A stretch of DNA of 32,500 nucleotides, taken from Nymphaea colorata (taxonomy: Eukaryota > Streptophyta > Magnoliopsida > Nymphaeales > Nymphaeaceae). The notes beneath the pieces are model-generated. The model was not told where the DNA came from. It was given only the letters and a program-made list of their open reading frames with translations, and did not search any database. The position numbers and the translations under genes were made by a program. Each line of letters starts with the position of its first letter. Position 1 is the first letter of the stretch. Below, piece after piece: positions 10,510 through 20,438 of this stretch. The stretch spans positions 1 to 32,500 of the forward strand of contig NW_022205032.1 in assembly GCF_008831285.2 (NCBI RefSeq), written 5' to 3'.

Positions 10510-11467
10510 CAGACCACCTATTTACTTCTGTTGGGTGTGGTTTGCACGTTAGTGTGGTTTGCGTGGTTTGTGAGTGAGACTGAGTGTTCTCTTGTATCGC
10601 TCGCGAATTGTAAAGGCCTCACGACCCTGTTAGTGTTTTTGTAGTAGGCAGACTTAGTTAGGAATTTTTGGGATTCGGGTAACCTACACGTGTATCTTCC
10701 TACCTATTGGGTTTTGCGCCGGGGTCCTGTCCGGCCGGGTAGATCATTTGTGTAAATACCTAGGTTTTTCGGTTTTTAGAATAGGCCTCAAGAAGGTCCT
10801 GGGAAGTTTAGGATCGCACTGGTCGGGTTATTCTGGCCTAGGAGGTGAGATCCTGTTACGGACCTACCCAGCGGTCCAGACCCAGTTGAGACCGAGCCCG
10901 CGAATCCAGCAGAAGGAAGCGCAAGGCTTCTGATATTGGAGCTCGTTCTCTTCAATGTATTAAGGCCAGTCCTAGGAAGAGTCAAGAAGCACCAGAGATA
11001 GTTGCAGCGGGAGGAGAGGGAGGAGCAACTAGGTCGTCAACGGTGCTCAAGCAGGTTCAGTCTCAGGGTGACTTAGACTCCAGTTTAGGGTTCGTCAAGC
11101 TAGAAGCGTCCCAACCAAACGAGTCCACTTCACGCGACCCTTGAGACGTCCTAAGATCCAAGTCTTAGGTAAACGGCTCGGTCAAACCTGACCGAGCTCT
11201 TGAGTCAACAAACCGAAGTGAGGGCGGGTCCCCTCACAAGGTCCCCACCCTGGGTTCAAAAGATCCAGGGGCTCGAACCTTTCCTTTGCGCGTGGGCACT
11301 AGGCCCGTTTTGCTTTATGAATAACGAGTAAATAAAGTTAGTTTTAGGCTTGTTAATATTAGGATTCGAGGTAGGAACCTAGCCTAGCGGGTTGTGCTTG
11401 GCGTTTTGGATTTGGGTCTTGGGTAGAGAGTGAGATCTGGATTGTAGACTCGCTCAAATAGGATTAG

Positions 11468-11475
11468 TATAAATA
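11468..11475 (+). promoter_or_regulatory. TATA box, element 2 5' LTR
   Basis: TATAAATA, repeated at 20762-20769 in the 3' LTR. Aligned positions in LTR C and LTR D also carry TATA boxes. It is the most likely core promoter of element 2 transcription. Confidence 0.65.
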
Positions 11476-12528
11476 CTTTTGGATCATTGTATTTCGCATG
11501 AAAGATTAAGGAAATTAAGGCATTTTGCGCAAGGCGCTCTCTCTCCTCCGTGCGAGGTTTGGCTCTCCCTCCTCATTCTCGAGGAACTCTGAAACTAAAA
11601 TCAAAGCACAGCCCTTGCTCGTGAGTGCAAGCTTGTGCCCTCTCATCCCCTCGCGCCCCCTTCTACCGTGGCGTTTCTTCCTCCATTGAAGAAGTCGGAG
11701 TACCGGCGGTGAACCAGCCAGCGCTCGAGTTGGAAGGCTTGCGGCGGATCTTCTTCCTCACCGGCGAAGGTTCCTCCCTTGTCCACGACATCATCCCCAT
11801 CCGAACAGCTAACAGCAGCATTTCTGCACCTTCTTCACGGTCACGGTGAGGTTGAGAGGCCGACGCAGCAGCAGGGTAGATTGAATCCATTTCTGGATTC
11901 AATATAGACGGAAAGGTTAGTAGACTGATTTCAATGATTTCTCCAAGTTATTAGAGTTTCGATCTAGGGGAGAGCACTCCCAAGTCCAGGCTCGTCTCCC
12001 GGCCTACCCGAGAGTAGAGTTAGAGAATCTTCGGTGAAGACTCTCTAGACGGTATTCTATTTGCTTTGGAGAAGTCTTGTCATCGGCGGCTTAACCTCGC
12101 CAAAGTTCGTGTTGTGTGAGTTGGAGAACGGCAACGAATCGGAGTTCGATCTCTCGGCTTGTTTCTCCAATTCTGTTCCTGGGTGCAACAGAGCCGAATC
12201 TGCTGGCCTGTGAAATCTAGCCGTGGAAAATCTTAGTTTGCATTATAGCTGGAATCGCTATTCTCTAAGCATTGCATTGGCCGATTCCAAGTCTCATCCG
12301 ACGGTGGAATAGAAGTCTCGGCTCCTTGCCGGAATTTTGCTGCTACTCCGGTCGGGCTTGCAATCTCCGTCAGACTAGTGACCTGAAGCGTGAGGGACGT
12401 CATTGCCCCTATCTTGGTGAAAGCTCTAGTGAAGACGAGGAGGGCATTGTGGTCTAGATCGTCGGTGTCACTCAAACCGCGCCATCGGTCTCATCAGGTG
12501 CGAACCTACGCGACCTCGGCTGAACCAG

Positions 12529-12534
12529 GTAAGT
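12529..12534 (+). promoter_or_regulatory. Candidate 5' splice site in the element 2 leader
   Basis: CAG/GTAAGT, a perfect match to the plant donor consensus, about 1.05 kb downstream of the TATA box. The aligned GTAAGT exists in LTR1 (8570). A leader intron ending near the gag start would remove most of U5; possible acceptors (TGTGTCAG, TTTCAG) lie at about 15203-15225. This is inference only. Confidence 0.4.
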
Positions 12535-13139
12535 CCAATCCTGTCCCTTGCTTCTGCCACGTGTCTGTCATCCGAGCCATCATCCCAAAGCTGAAACCAG
12601 TTATTTTCTAAGTGTCCCCACGATTGAGTAAGTTTAGGAAAGTGCCCCTAGTTCGTAGGTTCATACTCGCCACCTCGCCCCACTTTACTTGTTGCTCGGT
12701 CTTCCCCTTAGTCGCATGTAGTTGTGGCCTCACATCTGGCCACGTGTCACCATCTCAAGCCTCACGACTCAGCCCTTCCTCCACCTCGTCAAGTCTCTTT
12801 TCCACTGAGTGCTCGCGTCTTGCCACCTCGCCCTTGCCCTTTCCCCCACTTAGCGCACCACTCCCCCAACTCGCGTCCCTTTTCCTAACTTTTAGGACAA
12901 GTCCCCTTAGGACTCGCACAACTCCTTGGCCACCTTTTCCTTAGCCAAACCGCAGTAGTTCTTCACCCTTGATCTGCCCACGTGTCGCCATCTCCCCCTC
13001 TTCGAAGCCCACTAAGCTACATCGTGTAGCTACCCTTCCCCTTTGCCCAATTCGTGTCCAGGTTCACTCCCCTTCTCTTTAGGAAAGCACTTCACCTTTC
13101 CCTTGTTGATAGGCATTCTCTTAGCGCACATTAGCTGAC

Positions 13140-13237
13140 CCGTTCATCTTGCCAAGTGGCAAGCATCCAGGTCCTCACCCACTCGACCCCGTTCATCTTG
13201 CCAAGTGGCAAGCATCTAGGTCCTCACCCACTCGACC
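13140..13237 (+). repeat. 49-bp tandem duplication, 5' LTR only
   Basis: Two adjacent copies of a 49-bp unit containing CTTGCCAAGTGGCAAGCATC, differing by one base (CCAGG versus TAGG). The 3' LTR has one copy at the same place (around 22434), which accounts for the 49-bp length difference between the LTRs. Confidence 0.9.
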
Positions 13238-14319
13238 TAACCCACTTGGTCCTAACCCAGCTAGACCTTGACCGGACCTAACCTAGTCAACCTCTTCTAG
13301 GTCTTGACCCAAGTTAACCGAACCGGACTTGACCTAGCCTAGTAGGAACTCGGTCAAACCCGAGCCACCTTAGGTTGACCAAGTTGACTCGAGCTTTCCT
13401 CGAGTGTCCGTTGACCAAACCCAGCCGAGCTCACTTGTGACCTCTCTTCATCTCCAACCTGATCGCTAAGTCCCCTCGGCCGAACTTTGCCTTAACCTCC
13501 CTTGCTTCTTCTTCTACCTTTCGGCTTAGCCCACCTAGTTGCTAGGTTAACCCTCTTCCGCACCTAAACTCTGTTCCCTCTGACCTACCCGAGCCCTTAA
13601 CCTCACTTCACTGAACTAGCCTACCCGTAGAGCCCCGCTCGTCCAAGCTAACTCGACCTTAGCTAGGGACTAGGAACAGCCGGAGACGCTAGCCGCTTGC
13701 TAGCCGTCGTCGGTCAGCCCCTCGGCCACCCGCGCCGTCGTCGGCACTCCTTGTCGACAACCGTGGCCGAGCCACTTCTAGCGCCAGGTAGGTAGGCACT
13801 GCCGCAAGGCTTTCGCCCCCCTCGGCCGCGCCGCATCCCGCAGGCGCAACTCAGGCGACAGGCGGTCGCCTCCTCCTTCCGTCAGCACCGCGGCATCCAG
13901 CCCGCACCTCAGGCGACAGGCGGTTGCGCAATTCGTCGGCACTCTGTCAGTCTGTCCGCCCCCGACAGCAAGCTCGTCTCGGCTACTCGTCCGCAGGCTC
14001 GCCCACAACAGCAGGCGGCGGTTTTCGGCAGCGCACTGTCAGTCAGCGCCGACAGCAGGCGGCTGTCTCGGCCAGCATTCTGTCCACGCCCGTCCGACAG
14101 CGGGAGGCTGTCCAGGTCGCGCGCTTCACGCCGGCCCATGAGCTGCAATACCCGGGGCTTAGGCATTCTACCCCGTGGTCTCTCGGCACAGTCAAGGCAG
14201 CGCCTTGGCCGGTAACGCTCTCCAGCCTTTGTAGATTCGGGGAGGGTGTTAATTCCGTTTTTGCATTAGGATTCCATCTAGTTTGTTTAATTTGCTGTTT
14301 TAGCCCAGGCTTCGGCCAA

Positions 14320-14375
14320 GCTCCTCACTGTGGCACCTCGAGGGCCTTATTGCCCGAGACACGGTCGCAAGGAGC
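14320..14375 (+). promoter_or_regulatory. Conserved LTR stem-loop, element 2 5' LTR
   Basis: Outer arms GCTCC and GGAGC; inner arms CTCGAGGGC and GCCCGAG. The apical part differs from LTR1 and LTR C (CTTATT instead of ACTGT) while the arms are kept. The copy in the 3' LTR is at 23562-23617. Confidence 0.5.
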
Positions 14376-14721
14376 AGACCTACCCATTTGCTTTCTTGGG
14401 TGTGGTTTGTCCGTTAGAGTGGTTTGCATGGTTTGATGTGTTTGTGAGTGAGTTGAGAGTAATCTTTGTATCGCTCGTGTTTGTACTAGCCTGTAACCCC
14501 TGTAGTTGTTTGTAGTAGGTTATTCCGTAGTTAGTTTGGGAGACTTAAACTTGTGTAACTCTGTCCTAGGGATTTTTGCGCCGGGGTTTGTCCGGCCGGG
14601 TAGATTATTTGTATTAAGTTTTATTTAGGAATTTTGGTTTTTAGGTAGTTCTCAAGTCGGTCTTGGCAGTAGGAGCGTCTTGGTTAGGAAATTCTGGCCT
14701 AATCGGACGAGTCCTAACAAT

Positions 14722-14734
14722 TGGTATCAGAGCC
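14722..14734 (+). promoter_or_regulatory. Primer-binding site of element 2
   Basis: TGGTATCAGAGCC, two nucleotides after the 5' LTR. It matches the primer site complementary to the 3' end of initiator tRNA-Met that is common in plant LTR retrotransposons. Confidence 0.93.
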
Positions 14735-14995
14735 AACTTGAGACTAGAACTGTCAGTTTGAGCACCCGACCTACGAAGAATTCAGCTTCAGAAGGTACTT
14801 CAGACGGCAGAATTTTAGAGGTATCAGTTTCGGGTCTTCTTGTCAGGGTATTTCGGTTTTCTAAGTCGTTAGAAGAGTATAGGCATCACGACTTCCAGCA
14901 GTATATTGCGTAAGTTCTAGGCTTCGCTTGCTCGATTTTAGCAAGTGTAGGGCTGTACACAACGTACACCCGAGGGCAGCTAAGCTCGAGGCTTG

Positions 14996-15089
14996 TCGTC
15001 GAGACACCAGGCAGGTGTGACGATTTAGGCTTTTTGAAGCCCGGCCGAGAGCGAGGTGAGATTGCCTAGGCGCTAAGGCGTAGCGCGGC
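14996..15089 (+). promoter_or_regulatory. Conserved hairpin cluster in the element 2 leader (candidate packaging or dimer signal)
   Basis: Hairpin 1 (14996-15023) has lower stem TCGTC/GACGA, a 3-nt GAG bulge on the 5' side, upper stem ACACC/GGTGT and loop AGGCA. A middle hairpin (15028-15041) is GGCTT-TTTG-AAGCC. Hairpin 2 (15064-15089) has lower stem GCC/GGC, bulge TAG, upper stem GCGCTA/TAGCGC and loop AGGCG. The same three-hairpin order, bulge and loop occur in the element C leader (28400-28495) with different but still complementary stems. That pattern points to selection on RNA structure. The leader position before gag fits an RNA packaging or dimerisation signal, but that role is inferred. 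Confidence 0.7.
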
Positions 15090-15254
15090 TTTAGGTGGGC
15101 CAACCCGTCTCCCTTGCCTTAGGACTCACGCGCGGCAGCTCAAGCAGTGGCAGCGGCAGCGTGACAGAGTCGACAGTCTAGGTTAGTGTTAAGAGTGGCA
15201 GTTGTGTCAGAATTTGGATTTCAGTTAGGTTAGCTTTTGATTTCGCAAGTTAAA

Positions 15255-16183
15255 ATGGGAAAATCAAAAAAGAATGTTAATTCAGATGAGCCCGTGCTTG
15301 AGGAGAATCCTCATGACACTCCCGAAGAGGCTCAGCCATCACAGAGAGGCCAAGTGCCCGACTATGCTTTAGGACGCATCCTAAGCATAGAAAAAGAATT
15401 ATTACAGATGCGTACCGACATGGCTAAGGTAGAGAACTTGAGAAAGAAAGAAATGGACCGTCAAAATGCAGATAGACAAAAAGAAATGGATGAGATACGG
15501 ACCATGTTCCGTCAAATGTCTACCGCCCAAACGCAGGCCATAGTCGCGGAAAGGACCACTCAGGGTCCGAATGCACAGAGAGGGAAAGGTTTGTTAGCAG
15601 TACCTGGCTATCAAACCGACACTGAGATCAATCCCAACAACATATCTCACGTTGGGACAAGCACAGAAGGGGTAGGCTCATGCGTCCCCCACAAGACAGG
15701 TACCAACAAGAGCCCTATAGCGAATACTACAGGACTCCTCGTGGCCCACGGATAGGCCAAACTCTTCAAAACCCAATGTACGAATTATCTGATGGTGAAG
15801 ATGAATCACCCCTTCGCCCAAGGAGAACTCGAAGAGAACCACCTCGTCTAGAAGAAAGACGTACACCATCCGTCAAGTACGACTTTCCAAAATTCAACGG
15901 AGAGCACCTCAGAGAGTGGTTATTCATGGCTGAACGTTTCTTCATGTGCCATCGTATTCCACAAGAAGAGTGGATAGAAATCGCTACAGCCAACATGACT
16001 GGCGAAGCGACCACCCACTATCTTTGGTTTGAGCACAAGACAGTCGATCCCACTTGGGAAAAGTACAAGGCTAGTTTGCAGCTTCACTTTGGAGAGTCCA
16101 CGTTCATCGATTATGACGAGGACCTCAAAAATCTAGTCCAAACTTCGAACGTGCCCACCTACCAAAAGCAGTTGAAAGACTAG
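15255..16183 (+). pseudogene. gag: Element 2 Gag, N-terminal and capsid region, frameshifted
   Basis: The ATG at 15255 opens a lysine-rich protein (MGKSKKN). A heptad-like charged segment at about residues 40-95 is probably a coiled coil. The frame is lost between about 15650 and 15690, and capsid-like sequence resumes in another frame from 15680 to 16183. It contains REWLFMAERFF, then YLWFEH and LHFGES, in the usual order of a plant gypsy capsid (retrotransposon gag family). A second break follows at a TAG (16181-16183); the downstream ORF continues in a third frame, consistent with a one-base loss in a T run near 16172. Gag would form the virus-like particle that packages element RNA. Two frameshifts make this copy defective. 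Confidence 0.85.
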
Positions 16184-16188
16184 CTAGC

Positions 16189-19026
16189 ATGGTACAGTGG
16201 CCCGAGAAGGCTCTAATTGGAGCATTCAAAGGAGGCCTTAGAAACGATATCAAACGCGAGATGAAGATACATCGTTTCGATCATCTCGAAGAATGCTTCG
16301 CTATGGCCCGACTGTATGAAGAGCGGATTGAAGAGAGAAAAGAGGAAAAGCGAGAGAAAAAGGCTCGCAGGGCTGACAAACAGAGGAAGAAACCTTCCTT
16401 CTCCTCTGCTTCTCGAACCAAATTCAGAGAGAACAAAGGAAGGGAATTAGTTCCCTACAACAGAGGGAACGAGTTCAGGCCAAACCCACGTCCAGGCCGT
16501 GAACTACCTACCCGTTACTTGTCCCCTAAACAAATTGAAGAATACAGGAAGAAAGGCCTGTGTTTCAGATGTGAGGGCAAGTGGGATAAAAATCACCAGT
16601 GCAAAGCGCTTTTTAATATAGTGGTGATTGATGAGCCAGAGACCAGCTCTAGCTCCGAAAGCGATTCCTCCTCCAGTTCAGACTCAAGCTCCTCGTCTTA
16701 TGAGGAAATCCTAGTTAGAAGAAAAGGCAAGAAAATTGAGCCTAAAGAAACGCATCAAGAAGAGACACCGACCAAAGAAGAGAAATCAGAAGAGGTCGAA
16801 TCTCTTCATTCGATTCAAGACCCCCATAAGGCAAATGCCATGCGTGTTTTTGGTCGTATCAATGGCCAAAAAGTCTTAATATTGCTCCACAGCGGAGCCA
16901 CCAACAACTTCCTTACTGAGGAAGCCGCTGAAAGGTGTAGAATCACTCTCACCGAGAGCAACCCACAAACTATCATTGTGGGAGGGGGACTACGGCTCAA
17001 GTGCATTCACGAAGGAAAAGGCCTTGACGTGTCCATTAAAAAGAAAACTTTTAAAGTTGACTGCCTCGTCATTCCGCTTGAAGGAGTCGACTTAATTTTG
17101 GGCATGCCATGGTTTCTAACATGGAAAGATATTCATTGGGATGTAAAGAACTTCTCTATGACTTTCATCCCTGAAGGAGAAGAGGAATCGATAACGATTC
17201 AGGGACTCGCCAGCTCCACGCGTCCCAAAACAGCACTAAGGTCCATCCAACATGACCAACCAGCGTGTTGGGTTCTTACATTGGCAACGGATGTACCTTT
17301 CTCCGAAGAGAAGGTGGAAGAACCGATTCCACCTATGATTCAATCGGTCTTGGACCGATTTCCAGAGATTTTTGATGAGCCCAAAGGCTTACCACCAAAG
17401 AGGGCTTACGATCATCGAATCGTCCTTGCACAAGGTGCAGAGCCTGTCAACGTCAGGCCATACCGGTATGGGCACAGCCAGAAGGCGGAAATCGAACGCC
17501 TAGTCAAAGAGATGCTCGAAAGCGGCATCATCCGACCGAGTTGCAGCCCTTTTTCTTCACCCGTCCTATTAGTGAAGAAAAAAGACAACACTTGGCGGTT
17601 CTGTATAGATTACAGGGCGTTAAACGAGGTGACCGTTAAGGATCGGCACCCCATACCCATCATTGACGAGCTACTAGATGAGTTAGCCGGCGCTACTATT
17701 TTCTCAAAGATAGATCTCAGAGCCGGATATCATCAAATTCGAATGTTTGACGAAGATGTATTGAAAACTACGTTCAGAACACACGACGGGCATTATGAAT
17801 TTTTAGTAATGCCCTTTGGATTAACGAATGCGCCAGCAACATTCCAACGGTGCATGAATGATGTGTTCAGAGCACACCTCAGAGATTTCATCCTCGTATT
17901 TTTCGATGATATTCTCATTTATAGCAAAGATGAAGAGCAACATCAACGCCATCTGGAGATTACTCTAGACATCTTGAAGGAGCATCATCTCTTCGCGAAG
18001 ATGTCCAAATGCAGTTTTGGACAATCTTCAGTCGGATACCTCGGACACATTGTGTCTCGAGATGGGGTTCGGGCAAACCCTGAAAAGTTGCAAGCCATGG
18101 AGAAATGGCCACTGCCCAAGGACCTCAAGAGTCTGCGAGGTTTCCTAGGATTGACTGGGTATTACAGACGATTTATCCAGGGGTATGGAATCATTGCGCA
18201 ACCCCTTACCCAGATGCTGAAAAAGGGATCCTTCTCGTGGACTGAGAAGTCAAGAGATGCCTTTGAGAAGCTAAAGGCAGCTCTGATGTCAGCCCCGGTA
18301 CTAACTCTACCCGATTTTACAAAGACATTCACCATCGAAACGGACGCTTGTGAAGTCGGAGTAGGAGCGGTACTTGGGCAAGATAACCACCCCATTGCCT
18401 ACATGTCAAAGGCCTTAACCAGCAGGGCCAAACCTCTTTCTACATACGAGAAAGAGCTACTCGCTATTGTTATGGCAGTGGAGAAATGGCGTCCATATCT
18501 GATTGGACGCAAATTTACGATCAGGACCGACCAAAATAGCTTAAAGTATATGCTCAAACAACGCGTGTCAACCCCTACCCAGCAAAGATGGCTAGCAAAG
18601 CTATTGGGGTATGATTTCGAAATTGAGTATAAAAAGGGTCCTGAAAACAAAGCGGCTGATTCACTTTCCCGCTTGGCTGAACAACTGATGACATTGTCAG
18701 TAGTGGAAACGGATATTTGGGATCGGTTAGCAAATGATCAACAGAGTGATGAATCGCTGAGGCTAATCAAAGCTTCGATCCAGCAAAACCCGGGTTCCAT
18801 TCCCTTCTACTCAGTCAAGGGAAACATTTTGTATAGGAAGGACAAGGCAGTAGTCCCTCCTATCTCTGAGCTTAAGCAGGAATTCCTGCATCATTTTCAT
18901 GACACTCCAGCCGCAGGTCATGAAGGGGTCGCCAAGACCCTAAGCCGCATCAAAGCTCAGTTTTGGTGGAAAGGTATGAAGGCTGAAGTACAGGCCTATG
19001 TAAAGAAGTGTGTAGTGTGCCAGTGA
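16189..19026 (+). pseudogene. pol: Element 2 Gag zinc knuckle-protease-reverse transcriptase-RNase H-integrase zinc region
   Basis: This is an open frame of 945 codons. In order it holds the end of capsid, a zinc knuckle (residues 125-138, CFRC...HQC), a Ser/Glu-rich linker (about 152-180), an aspartic protease region, reverse transcriptase with FFDD at 571-574, and RNase H with an ETDA motif (Asp 719), YEKEL and RTDQ. It ends with the integrase HHCC zinc region, finishing CVVCQ. The protease active site, normally DSGA, reads HSGA (His 234, CAC at 16888-16890), so the protease should be inactive. The frame ends at a TGA (19024-19026) where the family continues, and integrase resumes in the same frame. 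The reverse transcriptase and RNase H catalytic residues look intact. Confidence 0.93.
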
Positions 19027-19911
19027 GAGAAGTATGAGGCAATCAAGCCTCCAGGCCATTTGAATCCTCTCCCGGTACCTACAAAACCGTGGACCGACGT
19101 CACGATGGATTTCATCGATGCCATGCCTCGATCAGAAGGAAAAGAGGCAGTATTGGTAGTGGTCGATCGGCTCACGAAATATAGCCACTTCGCACCTTTA
19201 CCATGGTTATATCAAGGGCCCCTCGTGGCCAACGTCTACCATGAGTATATAGGAAAGTTGCATGGAATGCCACAGTCCGTCGTCTGCGACCGGGACTCAA
19301 TTTTTCTAAGTGCATTCTGGCAAGAATACATGAAGAACATGGGGACGAAACTAAATTTCAGTACCGCCCACCACCCTCAAACAGATGGGCAGAGTGAGAT
19401 AGTGAACCGGTCCTTGGAGACCTACTTACGTTGCTTTGCGGGTGAACGACCAGCCACTTGGGTGAAATATCTACCTTGGGCGGAATGGTCGTATAATACA
19501 AGTCTGCACTCGTCGACAGGCATGACCCCTTACGAGGGCGTATATGGCTTTCCCCCTCCGTCGATTCCACGCTACGAAGGAGGTACTGCAGAAGACGACA
19601 GTGTTGACTGCGAATTGCGCACAAGGGAAGAAGTATTAGAATCCCTAAAACAGAACATTGTGAAAGCGCAAAACCGCATGAAGCAGGTATACGACAAAGG
19701 CAGGAAGGACCGGGAATTTGAGGTGGGTGACTACGTGTGGCTTAAGAGACTTCCTCTTAAGCAGAAATCCTTGATGGGTCAGCCGTATTCCAAACTGTTG
19801 CCTCGTTATTATGGACCTTATCCAGTGGTTCAAAAGGTTGGGAAGGCCGCCTACAGACTTGGCCTCCCCGAACAGCATTGGTGCACCCTGTATTTCATGT
19901 TACGAGGCTGA
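19027..19911 (+). pseudogene. pol: Element 2 integrase catalytic core
   Basis: This is in the same frame as the previous segment after the TGA stop. The DD35E triad is visible: Asp in MDFI (19108), Asp in VVCDRD (19288) and Glu in QSEIVNR (19396), with 35 residues between the second Asp and the Glu. A GPY-like segment (RYYGPYPVVQKVGKAAYRL) follows near 19800-19860, as in chromoviruses. The frame then shifts at about 19860-19880 and the chromodomain is read in another frame. The integrase would insert element DNA; the upstream stop and downstream shift leave it separated from its neighbours. Confidence 0.93.
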
Positions 19912-20438
19912 AGCCTCATCAAGGGGATGTACCAACACTGATAGAGCAGGTCCCGGATAACTTGCCTACTCCCTATCGCATTCTCAAACATAGGTATGTC
20001 CAAAGACAAGGGAGGATGAGGCACGAGGTACTTGTGGAATGGGAAGGACCCGACAGGGGTACTTCCTGGGAAGAATTTGGGTCGATTGTTCATCGCTTCC
20101 CCTCTTCAAGCGCTCGAGGACAAGCGCAAGGTAGGGAGGGGGAATCTGTTACGGACCTACCCAGCGGTCCAGACCCAGTTGAGACCGAGCCCGCCGAATC
20201 CAGCAGAAGGAAGCGCAAGGCTTCTGATATTGGAGCTCGTTCTCTTCAATGTATTAAGGCCAGTCCCAGGAAGAGTCAAGAAGCACCAGAGATAGTTGCA
20301 GCGGGAGGAGAGGGAGGAGCAACTAGGTCGTCAACGGTGCTCAAGCAGGTTCAGTCTCAGGGTGACTTAGACTCCAGTTTAGGGTTCGTCAAGCTAGAAG
20401 CGTCCCAACCAAACGAGTGCACTTCACGCGACCCTTGA
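19878..20438 (+). pseudogene. pol: Integrase C-terminus with chromodomain and LTR-encoded extension
   Basis: The frame starts in the middle of the protein after a shift and has no start codon of its own. HPVFHV.RLKPH is the usual chromovirus integrase C-terminus. The chromodomain-like segment is at about 19974-20102 (ILKHR, EVLVEWEG, SWEE, FP). It lacks the early aromatic residues of classical chromodomains, as group II plant chromodomains do. The frame crosses the polypurine tract and continues 97 codons into the 3' LTR (SRRKRKASD, VAAGGEGGATRS), ending at 20438. Chromodomains steer chromovirus integration to particular chromatin. LTR1 keeps a related extension at 6942-7235. Confidence 0.88.
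20133..20146 (+). promoter_or_regulatory. Polypurine tract of element 2
   Basis: AGGGAGGGGGAATC ends exactly at the 3' LTR start TGTTACGG. It is related to, but distinct from, the AGGAGGGTGGATC tract of elements C and D. Confidence 0.85.

Larger units (their letters stand above)
6941..10853 (+). mobile_element. LTR1: lone long LTR, truncated by a few bases at its 3' end
   Basis: It starts TGTTACGGAC and is homologous along its length to the LTRs of element 2. Examples are the GGAGGAGCAACTAGGTC block, the GAAGTG...CCCCGCCCT block, TATA region, TTGAC-rich tract, GT-rich block, and GCGCCGGGG...CCGGCCGGGTAG. At the 3' end it reads GGCCTAGGAGGTGAGATCC where element 2 has GGCCTAATCGGACGAGTCCTAACA, so the last ~5 nt are missing. 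Element 2's 5' LTR follows at once. No primer site or internal region belongs to it. It is either a solo LTR or the remnant of an element disrupted by element 2. It is clearly more diverged from the element 2 LTRs than those are from each other. Confidence 0.85.
10854..14719 (+). repeat. 5' LTR of element 2
   Basis: It starts TGTTACGGAC and ends GTCCTAACA, 3866 bp. The TATA box is only about 615 bp from the start, so the presumed U3 is short and R plus U5 is about 3.2 kb, which is unusual. It contains a TTGAC-rich tract (about 13240-13440), repeated CACGTGTC motifs, a GC-rich stretch (about 13680-14140) and the GT-rich block before its end. Confidence 0.93.

Noticed and set aside
13778-14436. 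Several open frames in the GC-rich part of the element 2 LTR
   Set aside because: They repeat in the 3' LTR with frame changes and overlap on both strands. High GC content explains the lack of stops.
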